Source: Malania oleifera (taxonomy: Eukaryota; Streptophyta; Magnoliopsida; Santalales; Ximeniaceae). Taken from it: a DNA stretch of 64,000 bases. The DNA lies in NCBI RefSeq assembly GCF_029873635.1, contig NC_080417.1, positions 31,422,214 through 31,486,213 of the forward strand. The letters run 5' to 3'. Made by a program: the position numbers and the translations under genes. The notes under the pieces are model-generated. The model had not been told where the DNA came from and ran no database searches. It saw nothing but the letters and a program-made list of their open reading frames with translations. This document shows, in pieces, positions 25,968 through 37,967 of this stretch. Every line of letters begins with the position of its first letter. Within the stretch, counting starts at the first letter, position 1.

Positions 25968-27250
25968 TCAGAACAATTGCAGATACTTCCGGCATATTTT
26001 CGTTTCCAATTCCCAAGAAGCTTCCTCAATCTCATGGTTTCGCCACAATACCTTCACTAACGGTATATCTTTGGTACGAAGCTTTTGAACTTTACGGTCC
26101 ATAACCTGAACAGGTATTTCCTCATATGCTAAAGTATCCTCAATTTCCAACTCATCATAACTGATAACATGTGATGGATCCAACACATACCTTCTCAACA
26201 TGGATACGTGAAACACATCGTGGACCTCCGAGAGTGCTGGGGGTAGTGCAACTTTGTAGGCTACCAAACCCACTCGCTCAATAACCTCGAATGGTCCAAT
26301 GTACCTCAGGCTCAACTTGCCCTTTTTCCCAAATCTCATCACTCCCTTCATTGGAGCGATTCTAAGGAATACCTTACCCCCTACCTCGAACCCCAACTCG
26401 CGGCGGCGAACATCCGCATAACTCTTCTACCGACTCTGAGCCGATCTAATCCTTTCCCAGATCAAACTTACCTTCTCAGACGCCTGCTGCACGAGTTTAG
26501 GTCCGAAAACCTGACGTTCACCGACCTCATCCCAATACAAAGGAGATTGACACCTCTAACCATACAAAGCCTCGAACGGTGCTATCCCAATACTAGCCTG
26601 GAAACTGTTGTTATAGGCAAACTCCGCTAGTGGCAGAAACTGAATCCAACTACCACCGAAGTCTAATACACAAGCCTGTAACATATCCTCCAAGATCTGT
26701 ATCGTTTTCTCTGACTATCCATCAGTCTGGGGGTGGAATGCTGTACTAAAATTAAGCTTTGTCCCCAGTGCCTCCTGCAAGCTCTTCCAGAATCAAGAAG
26801 TAAACCTCGGATCCTAATATGAAACAATGGACATCGGTACTCCGTGCATTCTCACCATCTCATGTACATACAGGTCCGCTAGCCTACTCAAAGGGTAGCT
26901 AACCTTCGTCGGTACAAAGTGAGCAGATTTTGTCAACTTGTCCACGATTATCGAAATAGCATTCTGTCCGTGAACGCTAGCGGCAATTCGGTAACAAAGT
27001 CCATGGAAATGTGCTCCCATTTCCACACCGGAATAGGCAAAGGCTACAACGGCCCTACGGGCCTCTGATGTTCAGCTTTCACCTGCTGACACGTCAGACA
27101 CTGCTCCACAAACCGGAAAATATCCCTTTTCATACCACTCCACTAGAAGGATTCGCGCAAATCCCGATACATCTTCGTACTACCCGGATGTATCGTATAC
27201 AAAGAACGATGCGCTTCCTCCAGAATTGTCCTTCTGATCTCATCATCGTG
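25968..27250 (-). pseudogene. Tekay integrase and chromodomain, broken
   Basis: The zinc-binding domain is visible at about 27220-27080 ([20 protein letters not shown], then CLTCQQVKAEHQRP). The catalytic core follows, with AISIIVDKLTKSAHFVPTKV near 26940 and HGVPMSIVS near 26830. The second catalytic aspartate after IVS reads as tyrosine in this copy. Stops interrupt the core, for example near 26813 and 26710. The C-terminal frame 26396-25968 is open for 142 residues and contains the LSLRYIGPFEVIERVG block and the chromodomain VKVLWRNHEIEEASWE. The intact enzyme would insert element cDNA, and the chromodomain would direct it to modified histones. This copy is not functional. Confidence 0.85.
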
Positions 27251-27509
27251 TGGAACACATAGCCTGGTCCCAAACCTCAACACACTTCTATCAGAGATGT
27301 TAAAATCCGTAGCCAAACCTTGCTGTACTTTCTCCACAATGTCAGCTATCTTCACATCATTAGCTTGCGTGGCTTTAATACACTCAAAGAAGGTTGGCTG
27401 AATCACCAAGCTAGCAATGAAAGCCTGATGATCACTGGACACCAACTCCATGCCAAGGCTTTCCAGATCCCATCTGACATGATGCTGAGCTACAACTACA
27501 GATACTACA

Positions 27510-28664
27510 GCATGATCTGACTTCCGACTCAAAGCATCCGCTACCATATTAGCCTTCCCTGGGTGGAAACTGATCGTGCAATCGTATTCCTTGATCAACT
27601 CTAGCCACCGCCTCTGCCTTATATTAAGCTCCTTCTGCATGAAAAAGTACCCGAGGCTTTTGTGGTCAGTGAAAATCTCACACTGAACACCGTACAGGTA
27701 GTGTCATCAGATCTTTAAGGTCAGATCATGCGTTGGAGAATTCTTCTCATACTCCTTAAGTTGCTAAGAAACATAAGCTACCACATTACCCTATTGCATA
27801 AGCACACATCCCAAACCCTTCATGGACGCGTCGCTATAAATCACAAATCCCCTATCCGCCGAATGAATGGTCAATACAGGAGCAGTAACCAGCCGGTGCT
27901 TCAGCTCGAAAAAGCACTGCTCGCAATCACTAGTCTAGTCAAACTTCACCCCCTTCCTAGTCAATCATGTCAAAGGTATAGACAATTTAGAGAAACCCTC
28001 CACGAACCGACGATAATAACCCACCAGTCCTAGAAAACTCTGAACCTCCTGCACACTCTTCGGTCTAGTCCAGTCGACCACAGCTTCAATCTTGCTAGGA
28101 TCAATAGAGATACCACCCCTAGACACCACATGACCTAAGAACGCTACCTGATTCAACTAGAACTCACACTTTTTCAGCTTAGCATACAACTTTTTCTCTT
28201 GTAGAATCTGTAGCACCAACCTCAAATGGTTTTCATGCTCTTCCGGACTCCGTATACCAGAATGTCATCGATGAACACCACTACAAACTGATCTAGGTAC
28301 TCATGGAACACCCTGTTCATCAGATCCATGAACACTGCCGGCACATTAGTTAACCCAAACGGCATAACCAAGAACTTATAATGGTCGTATCTAGTTCGGA
28401 AAGCAGTTTCGCTACATCCTCAAATCTAACCCTCACCTGATGATACCCTGACCATAGGTTGATCTTCGAAAAGACCCGTGTTCCCTGCACCTGGTCAAAG
28501 AGATCATCTATACGAGCCAAAGGGTAATGGTTCTTCACCGTCACTTTGTTGATCTCACAGTAATCAATGCACATACGCATCGACCCGTCCTTCTTCTTCA
28601 CAAACAAAACTGGAGCTCCCCAGGGCGAAACACTCGGTCAAATAAAACCCTAGTCCAGTAATTC
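27510..28664 (-). pseudogene. Tekay reverse transcriptase and RNase H, broken
   Basis: The frame from 28607 contains [15 protein letters not shown] and [17 protein letters not shown], then [16 protein letters not shown]. The first catalytic aspartate of the FSKIDL block is asparagine here. A frameshift follows, and the [12 protein letters not shown] block with the paired aspartates is intact near 28250-28290 in another frame. The thumb ([20 protein letters not shown]) lies at 28156-27965. RNase H ends near 27540 with [20 protein letters not shown], keeping the last catalytic aspartate. Several shifts and stops, plus the D-to-N change, make it inactive. Confidence 0.85.
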
Positions 28665-29384
28665 CTACAACTGCTCCTTCAACTCTCGAAGTTCTACTGG
28701 AGCCATCCGATACGAAGCTTTAGAGATCAATGTCTTTCCAGACAGCAACTCTATTGAAAACTCCACCTCACGATCCGGAGGTAAACCGAGTAAATCATCA
28801 GGCAACACATCCAAAAACTCGTTGACTAACCGAATATCCTCGAGTCTCAACTCATCCCGCAACGGTTCCTTCACACAAGCTAGGTACCTCTGGTACATGT
28901 CCAAGAGCAGCCTCCTTACCTGCGCTGATAGAACCTGTGGCGTCGAACGCACACACGATCCTACGAACTCATACTTCTGCTCTCTAGGAGGTCTGAACAC
29001 TACTACCCTCCTACGACAATCAATCACCGCAAAACTGGAAAATAGCTAATCCATCCCCAGTATGACATCAAAACCAAACATGTCGTATACTACAAGGTTC
29101 ACTGGTAGCAGTCTCCCCTAGATTTCCACTGGGCAGTTCCCTAACATCTTACTACAGATCGTTACACTCACAGTCGGCATAGTCACAGACAACATCTCAT
29201 TCATCACATAGGTTTTAGCCCCACACAACTTCACAAAACTAGTAGATATGAACGAATGGGTTGCCGCCAAATCAAGCAATAACATGGTACCTATCACCAC
29301 GTTCCCAGCGTGTTCCGCATCTGCTGGAGTTAGTGAATATACCCTCGTCGGAGTCGTGGTTGCTTGGTAATTTCCCCGAGGCAT
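28665..29384 (-). pseudogene. Tekay protease and protease-RT linker, broken
   Basis: The protease block reads LLLDLAATHSFIS at about 29270-29230. The catalytic aspartate remains, but the usual D-[ST]-G-A has become DLAA, so activity is unlikely. After a stop near 29046 the linker frame (29027-28665) continues with LPDDLLGLPPDREVEFSIEL and ASYRMAPVELRELKEQL, the conserved approach to the polymerase. The protease would have cut the Gag-Pol polyprotein. Confidence 0.8.
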
Positions 29385-30370
29385 CTGATTACTCCCATAG
29401 TTTTGGCTCTATGCAGGCGTATCTCTCCTCGGTGCCTGATAGATCCGTGACATGTGGCCCAACCTGCCACAGTTGTAGCAGTTTCCCTAGAACAATTGAC
29501 ATTCGCCATCGTGCCTTTTACAACACTTGGCGCACGGTGCAGGGGATGGATCCCCCTAATAACTCTGCCGCTCGATGTTCTGCCAATAACCAGAACTGTA
29601 GCTCTTTTTCTTCTTGCATTGTCCCTGCCAAGGACCACTCTGAGGACCAGAAGATATTGACCTCTTCCCTTGATCCTGCACTACCTCATCTCCCCAAAGA
29701 TCGGTCTCAACTATGGTGGCTTTATCCACCAAGACAGAGAACTCACGAATCTGCAGCATCCCCATAAGATGGCGGATGTATTTCCTCAGACCCCTCTCAA
29801 ACCTTTGAGCCTTCTAGTGCTCATTCGGAACCAAGTACGGTGCAAATCAAGATAATTCGATAAATCTGGCTGCATACCTCTGCACCGTCAAAGTTTCCTG
29901 CGTCAGGCCCGAAAACTCATTAGCCTTTGCATCTTGAGTGGAGATCAGGAAGTATCTCTCGAAAAATACCTCCTTGAAGCAGCCCCACGTCATACCAGAT
30001 GGACCAGCTTTGTGCCTCTCAAGCAGACTTATTTCCGTCCACCAACATCCTGCCTCCCCAGTCAACTGGAAGGTAGCGTACAAGACCTTCTGCTTCTCCG
30101 TGTAGTGGAGGACTTCCAAAATCCTCTCGGCCTTCTTGACCTAGTCCTCCGCCATTATCGGATCAAGTCCTCCTGTAAATGTTGGAGGGTGCATGCGTAC
30201 GAACCTCTCGTTGGTACACCCCACATCAGTAAGTGAGCTCTCTCGCGTCTCCTAACACTCCGCCCAATCTCTCGGATCACTTGTCTCGCCAAACCACGAG
30301 ACACAGAAGGAGACTCATCGCTTGCCGTCTCCTAGGAGCCACTCTCCAAGTTATTATCCTTGGGCTCCAT
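29385..30370 (-). pseudogene. Tekay gag, with in-frame stops
   Basis: The likely start codon is at 30370-30368 (MEPKDNNLES), with a stop shortly after. The capsid block LTGEAGCWWTEISLLERHKA and FFERYFL lies at 30119-29847. A zinc knuckle CYNCGRLGHMSRI is near 29480-29440, and its last cysteine reads tyrosine. Two TAG codons that appear to replace glutamine codons flank the knuckle. It would have formed the particle core and packaged RNA. Confidence 0.8.
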
Positions 30371-30680
30371 TCTAAAAACAGAATAGGAATCGGTTAGAAT
30401 TCCTATATCGTACACAGTTAACACACTCATAGACCTAATCATGTCAACTATTACTCTCACGAAGCTAAGCCTGCCCCGTCACATCGACACGAATCCATCA
30501 ATGGTTTGCCCTGCCTTTACTAGAATTGTCATCCTAGAAAAAACACGGAATACCGCCGATAACTCCCGGTCTAGCAACATAACAACCCTCTACAAACACT
30601 ACCCATTTCCAACATCCTATACTTTGGTATGTACACATCAATACTCCTAACCAAGTCTACAAGACCTAGTAACCTGGTTA

Positions 30681-30692
30681 GCTCTGATACCA
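30681..30692 (-). other. Tekay primer-binding site, initiator Met-tRNA type
   Basis: TGGTATCAGAGC on the minus strand lies 3 bases inside the 5' LTR. Confidence 0.88.
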
Positions 30693-30695
30693 AGC

Positions 30696-32562
30696 TGTCA
30701 TGCCCCGAACCCGCAGATGGGTCCCAGGTGTGAATATAGTAACCTAACCTGTCTTTGTATCAATTCAAACATACATGATACAATAAGAGGGTTCGACCCC
30801 GTGAGATACACGGATGCCCTATACACACACACATATACATCGATACTCATTAGTTACGTAACGGAAAATGTTTCATTTATCTATATAACATACCATACCA
30901 GAGTCTGTACAAGACTAGGATACACAAACCTATACAATACTAAGATATACAATCCCATAAATATCGTACATACTCCGGGTGTCTACAAAAACCATTACAA
31001 TAACCCGACTACAAAATCTCGTACCTATTTAGGTACTAATAGCAGTTAAAGACACCCTCGCTTCCGATTGCTAGAATGCTAAACACGGCTACCTGATGGA
31101 CCTGAAAACATTGTACGTACATTCGGGGTGAGACACCTCTCAGTAAGGAAGAAAGCAGGTTATATCAGTGTGTGGCATGTCAGTGTTATTTTACGCAAAA
31201 CATAACACTATACAATACGATACAGTTCGAAAACATTTCCATACAATTCCATACAGTTCCAGTATTTTCACAAATGCATTCCAGTACATACGATACCCAA
31301 AACATACGGTCAGTGTCGTCACACTAATACGCAACTACGCTATGAAACCCGAAATCCCATGAAACCTGAAACTTCACAGTGATTACATTACCAATACTCT
31401 GTAGCTCACACCCCACGGTGACCCGTTGGGATACGTAGTGATATTTCACACCCTTGGATATAGAGCCAGACACTCTCGCCAACGGTTTTCGCACTGATAC
31501 ATGGCGCAGCGTACGATAATTAGCAGCCACATAACTGTTTCGGTGTACGGTAATTAGCCGTCACATAGTTGTTTTACAAATACCTGGAACAATTATATAC
31601 AACCATACATACCACACTTATTTGGTTTATGACAAATCATATCATTTTCCAATTCAAGTATACAGTTTATGCAAATATGGATAACAATCATCTCAATAAT
31701 ACAGTTTAAAAAAAACAAATGGTTTTCCACACAAAGTAGAGATGATATCCGAAATCCTCAAATTTTTCCTAAAACTGCAACCCGAAGATCTTGTGTTTTT
31801 ACCCGATAGATTTTTTCCAAATAAGTTACCAAAACATACATACGATCATAGCCTACAGGCTTATGGACCCTGATTTCGAAAATAAACTGATATAAACTGA
31901 ATCCCCTTACCTTAACCTGAATTCCAATTACAAAATCTACGGTCCCCAAAACTATGAACCGAGACTTCAAAACCTACAAACCACAGTACAATACATGCTT
32001 ACAACTCATACTACTACACATATTCTGAATTAGAAATGAAAATCGAGTCTTACCTCGATTTTAGCCTAAAACCCAAAAATGCTAAAAATGAGATTCCGAT
32101 CCACTAGTAACGTAGAGAATCCTTCCCTTATCCTCGCAGTAATGTTGGATTTACGAATCAGGTGACAAACGGCGAAGAAAACTAGAGAGAGAGAGTTCTT
32201 CAAGTTCTAGAGAGAGAGAGAGAGAGAGAGAGAAGATATTTTGAGATTACTTAGCTCCAAAGTAATAGAAATTGATATTTATAGCCCTTTGACCCGAGTG
32301 GATTCCTCGACGAATTGGCGTCCTCGTCGACGAGTCCGCCATTACCTTCGTCGACGAAGCGGTGGCCTCGTCGACAAGCTTGAGATCCCCGGTTTCCCGA
32401 AATCTCTCGGCTTCTCCTCGTCGACGAGCCTCTAAATTTCGTCAACTAGAACAAAAGTGACTTCGTCGACGAACCCTGACCTCATCGACGAATCCTGCTC
32501 AATTTACCAATTTACCCTTCTTTCAAACATTTTATCCATATACTACGGTTCAGGTTCTTACA
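30696..32562 (-). repeat. 5' LTR of the Tekay element
   Basis: Starts TGTCATGCCCCGAACCC and ends GGTTCAGGTTCTTACA (plus-strand view), 1867 bp. It matches the left LTR. The minus-strand TATA box GGCTATAAATATC is near 32274-32286. (GA)n runs are at 32187-32232. Confidence 0.9.
32300..32495 (-). promoter_or_regulatory. U3 array of CGTCGACGA motifs in the Tekay 5' LTR
   Basis: Eight or so copies of CGTCGACGA-like palindromes (for example CTCGTCGACGAG and TTCGTCGACGAAGC) lie immediately upstream of the TATA box on the minus strand. In this LTR they occupy the promoter position, so they are the best candidates for functional enhancer sites. Confidence 0.6.
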
Positions 32563-34184
32563 TAATTAGCAATAAGATTAGCTAAAGCGATTAAGATTTT
32601 TTCTCTCAAATTTTTCATACTCTTTTGCTATATTCTTTTCATTCCAAGCTTATATTTTGAAATCTCTCATTCATACTTTCTTATAAACATCTTTTTGAAA
32701 GTGAGAGAAATTGTTAGTTGTTCCCATCTCTTGCAAATCAATTGCTTAGTGCATACACTCTTACATATCATTTCCTTGGCAAAAACTCTCACATATTCAT
32801 ACTTACTTGAAAATCTATTTTTGAGAGTTCTTGCTTGTTTAATCTTTCTCATAATATTTCATATATAAATATTTGATTAGGAAGATTTTGTTTTTTGCTT
32901 GCTAGTCTTAACACTCATATTGCAAGACTTGAAAGCTTGCATATAATTTTTGATATTATTTTTGTAAACTTCAATCCAAAATATCTATTGTGCTTTACAT
33001 TTAGAATATCCTTGAGATTTTTGATTTGGACCGTGTTAAACTTCCTTTGATTATTTATGTGTTGAATATCTTATCTTGAATCAAAGGTTGGACTCTCACA
33101 CATACATACACTCACACATCTTAGAGAGTTTACATATTGAATCTCACATGAGCATTAAATCCATATCATCTGTGAGTGCATATTTATTTGGACTGTATTA
33201 CGGTACATATATGCTTGTATAGAAGCACTTTATTTGTACGTAAATTTTCATATCTGTTGTATTCTGGGCGTGGACCTGAAGAGGGAGACTAGCCCTGTTG
33301 AATAGTCTCGGATTGACTTAGACCCGGTTAGGAATGTTAGGTACACCATCCTAGTAAGGTGCGGTTGTAGGTTGAGGTCAACCTTGTTAATTGACCTGGT
33401 TGTAACTTGTGTCGCTCCACCCGTTAAGTGAGTCATAGTGAAATCCTTGGGCTTGTGAGTCAAGGCGGGGACGTAGGCACAATTGGCCGAACCCCGATAA
33501 CATATCCTGTGTCATTCTCTTTCCTTGCACTATTTAATTTTCCGCAGTTATTTGTTTATATTTCAAATTCTGTGAATGCTTGGGAAATACTGAGATTGTG
33601 TTAATTGTTTAAATATTTGCTCAGTTATTTATCTGCGTTATTGGGGAATGCTTAGACAACCCTAGGTTAAGTTATATTGTTGTTGGATCAGATAAACCTA
33701 GAAAAAATTTTTAAATCTCCAATTCACCCCCCTCTCGGGATTGCACCAAAGCTAACATATAAGATCAAGATTCAAATATAAGAATATTAAGGAAACAAGA
33801 TTCTGTTGACCTCATAGGTCACACCCGATTTTGATAATGACAAATATTCAAGTATTTGATGGCTATCTAGTTTATGTGCAGGTATATAATTAGCAAATCA
33901 AATTGATGACACATGAAGTATAGCTTAAAGACCCTGAAGACTATATTATGTTGTATTTCAATTCATTTTTCATTTGGGTCTGTAATAATTTAAGTTTAAG
34001 GGTTTGTAATAATTAATGCTTTACTTAGATGGTAGGATAGATAAGCTCAAAAAGACCTAGAATGACCTTAGGTCCCCCATACATGCATAAACGAGTGCCC
34101 TATTAAAATTAAGTTAATCAACATATGAATAGAGACAACATTTCAAATAGAAAAGGACCGAAAATGCTGAAATTGACATGTATA

Positions 34185-34500
34185 GTTGACTAAACTCAAT
34201 TACACTAAGATCCTCTATCGACCAAACTCCCACCAGGTCAACAAGTTGATCGCTCGGTCAACTAACCAAGATTATATAGGCAACACCCTGGTCGACCGAA
34301 CCCCTACGTGGGAAATGCCAATCACTGGGTCGACCGAACCTCCTAGTTCAAATTGACCTGGTCGACTGAACCGCGCGGATTTGGAAAATCGCGCTTGAAC
34401 CCCTTAAGTACGGTTGACCATCTTCCTAGTTCAAAATTCTCCCAATCGACCGAACCCCGCCACTCAGTCAACCGAACCTTAAGTTCGGTCGATCGGTGCT
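34185..34500 (+). promoter_or_regulatory. U3 array of GTCGAC-type motifs, copy 3
   Basis: About ten variants of CTGGTCGACCGAACC are spaced 20-45 bp apart, upstream of the LTR TATA region, as in copies 1 and 2. Confidence 0.6.
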
Positions 34501-35591
34501 CTCGGGTTGGCGAGAATTATTGAGGTTAAAACATGGTTAAAATTTATTAATCTCGGTTAAAATTTTTCTAAAATGACTAATATTGTGACGACTTGCTTAA
34601 TTTTCACATTTTTTTTTTCATAATATCATAAAATCAATATCACAGCACTCAACAGATCATAATCCACCTGGACTCGTGAGTACCAGGGATACATCAGAAC
34701 ACATAACGGAAGCCTAAGCAGTAGGAAACATACAATCACAATCTCATAAATATGAAAACATCCATCACATTACCATAAATACCAGAGTCACTATATCCAC
34801 TGTATTTTAGTATACACATTCCAAAAACAAGATCTAGGGACATTTCCCACAAAATCCAACTATTCCACTAAAGCTAACCCTTCAAAGAGAGCAGATAAAC
34901 AACACTAGATCAGTGAGGCTTTTCCCGCTCTCCTATTAGGGGCTTCTGAAAAGTTTATAAAATTTTGGAGTGAGACACCTCTCAATAAGGGAAATAAACT
35001 AATACTAGTGTGTGATAGCATGAGTATTCGTGTTATACATATATCATATAGAAATATATTTAGTAAATTGTCATGTCATATATGGGAAAACGTATATATC
35101 ATCATAGCATGGCAGAATATATTGCATTTTCATAATCATATTTCATCTCATAAAATATAATATAAAAACATTCCTGGTAGGTTAGCTGGTTGTTGTCATG
35201 TATTACCCCCATGTGACTGGGTTGTGTGGCTCGAAGACGGGACTTGACAATGGTTGACCGACCACTGCCAAGTTAAAAGTACAGTTTGTAAGTCTGATGG
35301 GTCTGCTAGACCTGGTCCGTACACCAGGGGCGCTCACACACTTCTTAAAAACCACATTGACCATCCAATCTCACACCACTTTGTCCAGCGGCGTTAACAC
35401 AAATATCATGATCATGATGACCATGGACACATAGCAACGGTACTGTGCAAGTGTTAGCCTAGACCAAGCCAACCAGGTTCTGATATCATATAACATATAC
35501 TGAAACTGTGATACATGGATATTTCATATCATTAATTATCAAATCAATCATATCATTTTGTATATATATGTATATAATGAAAATCATTGAC

Positions 35592-35800
35592 TCGTACGCC
35601 GACAAATCATATCCATAGCACAGCCCGTACGCTGGCAAATCATTTCCATAACTCGGCCTGTACGCCGGAAAATCATATCCATAGCACAACCCGTACGCTA
35701 GAAAATCATACACATAGCTCACCCAGTACGCCGACAAATAATACATATAGCTCGCCCCGTACGCTGGCAAATATATCAAAATCTCGGCCCATACGCCGGT
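35592..35800. repeat. ~43 bp tandem repeat, about 5 copies
   Basis: Units containing CATATCCATAGCACAGCCCG and TACGCTGGCAAAT recur with substitutions. The minus-strand frame gives a periodic AYG-rich peptide, which is a by-product of the repeat. Confidence 0.7.
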
Positions 35801-36419
35801 TTTCCATTTTAAAAATCCGTATCATTAACACATTCCCAGTAAACAGTTTTTCATTATAATTTCTACTCATGCCACACTAAACAGGTTTTTTGTATATTTA
35901 ATATACCATCATTTTCATAAATATTTCCCAAATATAAAGCATATATAAATATATTCATTTTCTTGAAATCAAATGCTATAACAATATACATATTTTTCAT
36001 AAAATTACTAGCTTGGTTTATCCTCTTACCTGGTTCTTAAAAAGCCCCTAAATCAAACACTCCTGCACCCGCAGGGTTCCCCGTTTAACACCCTAAAAAC
36101 AACATTCCTTAGAACTAAAGTTCAATATTTCTACTCGTACTACGCTTTCTACAACTGTGAAAAATCCAAATATTGAGTAGAAAGCCTTACCCTGGATTTG
36201 GGATGGTTTCCAACTCAGCCCCACCAACAATCCGCTCCGACAGAATTGCAGAGAACTTTCCCAGGAGCATCGTGGTGGCTTTTGATCCTCGAATCGGTAG
36301 AAATCCAGCTCGAAATTGAAGAGAGAAGGAGGAGGAACCAAAGGGTAAGAGAGAGAGAGAGAGAGAAGTTTTGCGTAGGAAAATGAATGAAAAATCACGT
36401 TGAACCCTATTTATCCTAC

Positions 36420-36655
36420 GGGATTCGTCGACGAGCCACGTCACCTCGTCGACGATTCCTGTAGAAAGTTCGTCAACGAACTTCAACCCTCGTTGATGAA
36501 TTTCAGGTTTCCACAAATTCTCTCTCGGAATCTTCTCGTCGACGAATCCTGTCCTCGTCGACGAGCTCCTCTTATACCCTCGTCGACGAGGAGCTGAAAA
36601 ATTCCTCGGGATTATCCCATCCAAAATGATACGTGTTCGTCGACGAAGTCGACTG
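36420..36655 (-). promoter_or_regulatory. U3 array of CGTCGACGA motifs in the nested solo LTR
   Basis: Copies such as TTCGTCGACGAG, CTCGTCGACGATTCC and CCTCGTCGACGAGGAG lie just upstream of the minus-strand TATA-like site. The motif is shared with the Tekay LTR although the rest of the LTR differs. Confidence 0.6.
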
Positions 36656-37967
36656 CCTTCTTCTGTTTCCATTTCCATTTCCCTTTCTTTTTATTATTTA
36701 AATACCATTATTCTTCGGGTCGTTACAAATATGTCCCGAACAGTTATAATTTTGGGAAATTCTATATATACCCTCTCATTTGCAAAAATTAGTCAATGAT
36801 TAGCAAACTCAATTAGCAAAAATCCTCTAAAATTAAAAAATTCCTACTCCCATTTTTAAGCATCCTACACTCATTCTTACTCACTCTTATTGCTAAAATC
36901 ATTTTGCAAGTGTGCTTTAGTGTTCTTCTCATTAGACTTGAGCTCTCTCTTGTTCTTGTTGATTGAAATTATTTTATTAGAGAGCAAAACTTCAAGTTTC
37001 CCTATGAGACTTTGTTAATAAGTCTTTCTTATGAATACTTCATTGAGCTTTTGTGTTTTGCATTATTATTGCAATACTCAAAGAGTTCACATTGGATTTT
37101 GATTGCTAAAAATATTTTACAATTCATTTTTGAAATATCTCTTATGCTTATCTTTGAGAAATATATTTTGAGATATTTGCTTGAGTGTTAAAGATCTTTG
37201 TTGCTATATCTTGTGATTGAGATCATCTTCTTGATACAAAGATCAAATAAATTTTTACAAACCATTGTTAAATATCTCTTGTGGTTTATTTTGAGAAAAA
37301 CATTTGTTGAGATATTTGAAGTATACTTGTGATCTTTGTCGCTACATTGTGATTGAGAATATTATTTTGACACAAAGATCCTATCACTTACACTCTCACG
37401 TACTGATTGTAATATTTGCATTAATCTTTTAGAGTAGACACTAAATCTACACTGAGCTTATCTTATCATATCATTCGGTAATGTATTGATTATATTAGTA
37501 CATAATCTGTTTAGTTGAGAAGCATATTTGTTGTACGCAAATTTTTATTGAAAAATCTGTTGTATTCCAGGCGTGACCTGAGGGGGTGGTAATCCAGTCC
37601 GATAAGGATTGGTTGTAAAGGTTGAGGTCAACCTTATGCTAATTGACCTGATTGTTTAGGTGCCGCTCTATCTGTTAAGTGAGCTTATAGTGGTAATCCT
37701 TGTGCTTGTTAGCCAAGGCGGGGATGTAGGCAGTTTGCCGAACCTCAATAAAATTTTTGGGTGGCAACTTTATTTACTGCTTTATTGTGCATGCTTAGCT
37801 AAATTAATTATGTAGTTTAATTTCCGCTGTAGATTTATATTGATTTACTTTATCTGCACTAGATTGACCTTAAACTTGCGTAATACTGCTATTAGTGGAT
37901 TGATCTAGGGGATAAAATTTGAAAATACCAACTCATTCCCCCTCTTGGGATTACGGTAAAGCTAACA

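Larger units (their letters stand above)
21121..32562 (-). mobile_element. Ty3/gypsy chromovirus, Tekay/Del type, complete but decayed
   Basis: The LTRs are at 21121-25428 (3', itself carrying an insertion) and 30696-32562 (5'). TAATT flanks the element at 21116-21120 and 32563-32567. The 5' LTR is followed by a Met-tRNA primer-binding site, and a polypurine tract precedes the 3' LTR. On the minus strand the order is gag, protease, reverse transcriptase, RNase H, integrase and chromodomain, the Ty3/gypsy order with a C-terminal chromodomain. The ending, with LRRYVLDPSHVISYDELEIE and VKVLWRNHEIEEASWE, is characteristic of the Tekay (Del) clade. In-frame stops and altered catalytic residues show it cannot transpose by itself. 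Confidence 0.92.
20157..33757 (+). mobile_element. Solo LTR, TGTTGACC family, copy 2, split by a Tekay element
   Basis: The two halves, 20157-21120 and 32568-33757, together make about 2.15 kb. They align with the other copies at 1326 and 33804. The left terminus has decayed (TATTGACTC for TGTTGACCT); the right end is GCACCAAAGCTAACA. The sequence TATAA flanks both outer ends (20152-20156 and 33758-33762). The interruption is the Tekay element at 21121-32562, whose TAATT target duplication lies inside this LTR. Confidence 0.9.
34584..36727 (-). mobile_element. Solo LTR nested in TGTTGACC copy 3
   Basis: Starts TGTGACGACTTGC and ends CGGGTCGTTACA, flanked by AATAT at 34579-34583 and 36728-36732. 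It is 2.14 kb without coding sequence. The minus-strand TATA-like GATAAATAGGG is near 36405-36415. An array of CGTCGACGA palindromes lies upstream of it, and a ~43 bp tandem repeat downstream (35592-35800). It is a different family from the outer LTR. Confidence 0.87.
33804..37967 (+). mobile_element. Solo LTR, TGTTGACC family, copy 3, split by another solo LTR
   Basis: Halves at 33804-34583 and 36733-37967 total about 2.0 kb. It starts TGTTGACCTCATAGG and ends GTAAAGCTAACA. The flanks GATTC (33799-33803) and GATCC (37968-37972) are a target duplication with one later substitution. The TATA-like CTATATATACCC is near 36755. The insertion is the solo LTR at 34584-36727. Confidence 0.87.

Noticed and set aside
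27011-30236. Several plus-strand open frames across the Tekay interior
   Set aside because: They lie opposite the clearly identified gag, protease, reverse transcriptase and integrase blocks and have no similarity of their own.
35486-35779. Minus-strand frame with a periodic AYG-rich peptide
   Set aside because: It follows the ~43 bp tandem repeat inside a solo LTR. The periodicity is that of the DNA repeat, and the region is non-coding in the element.
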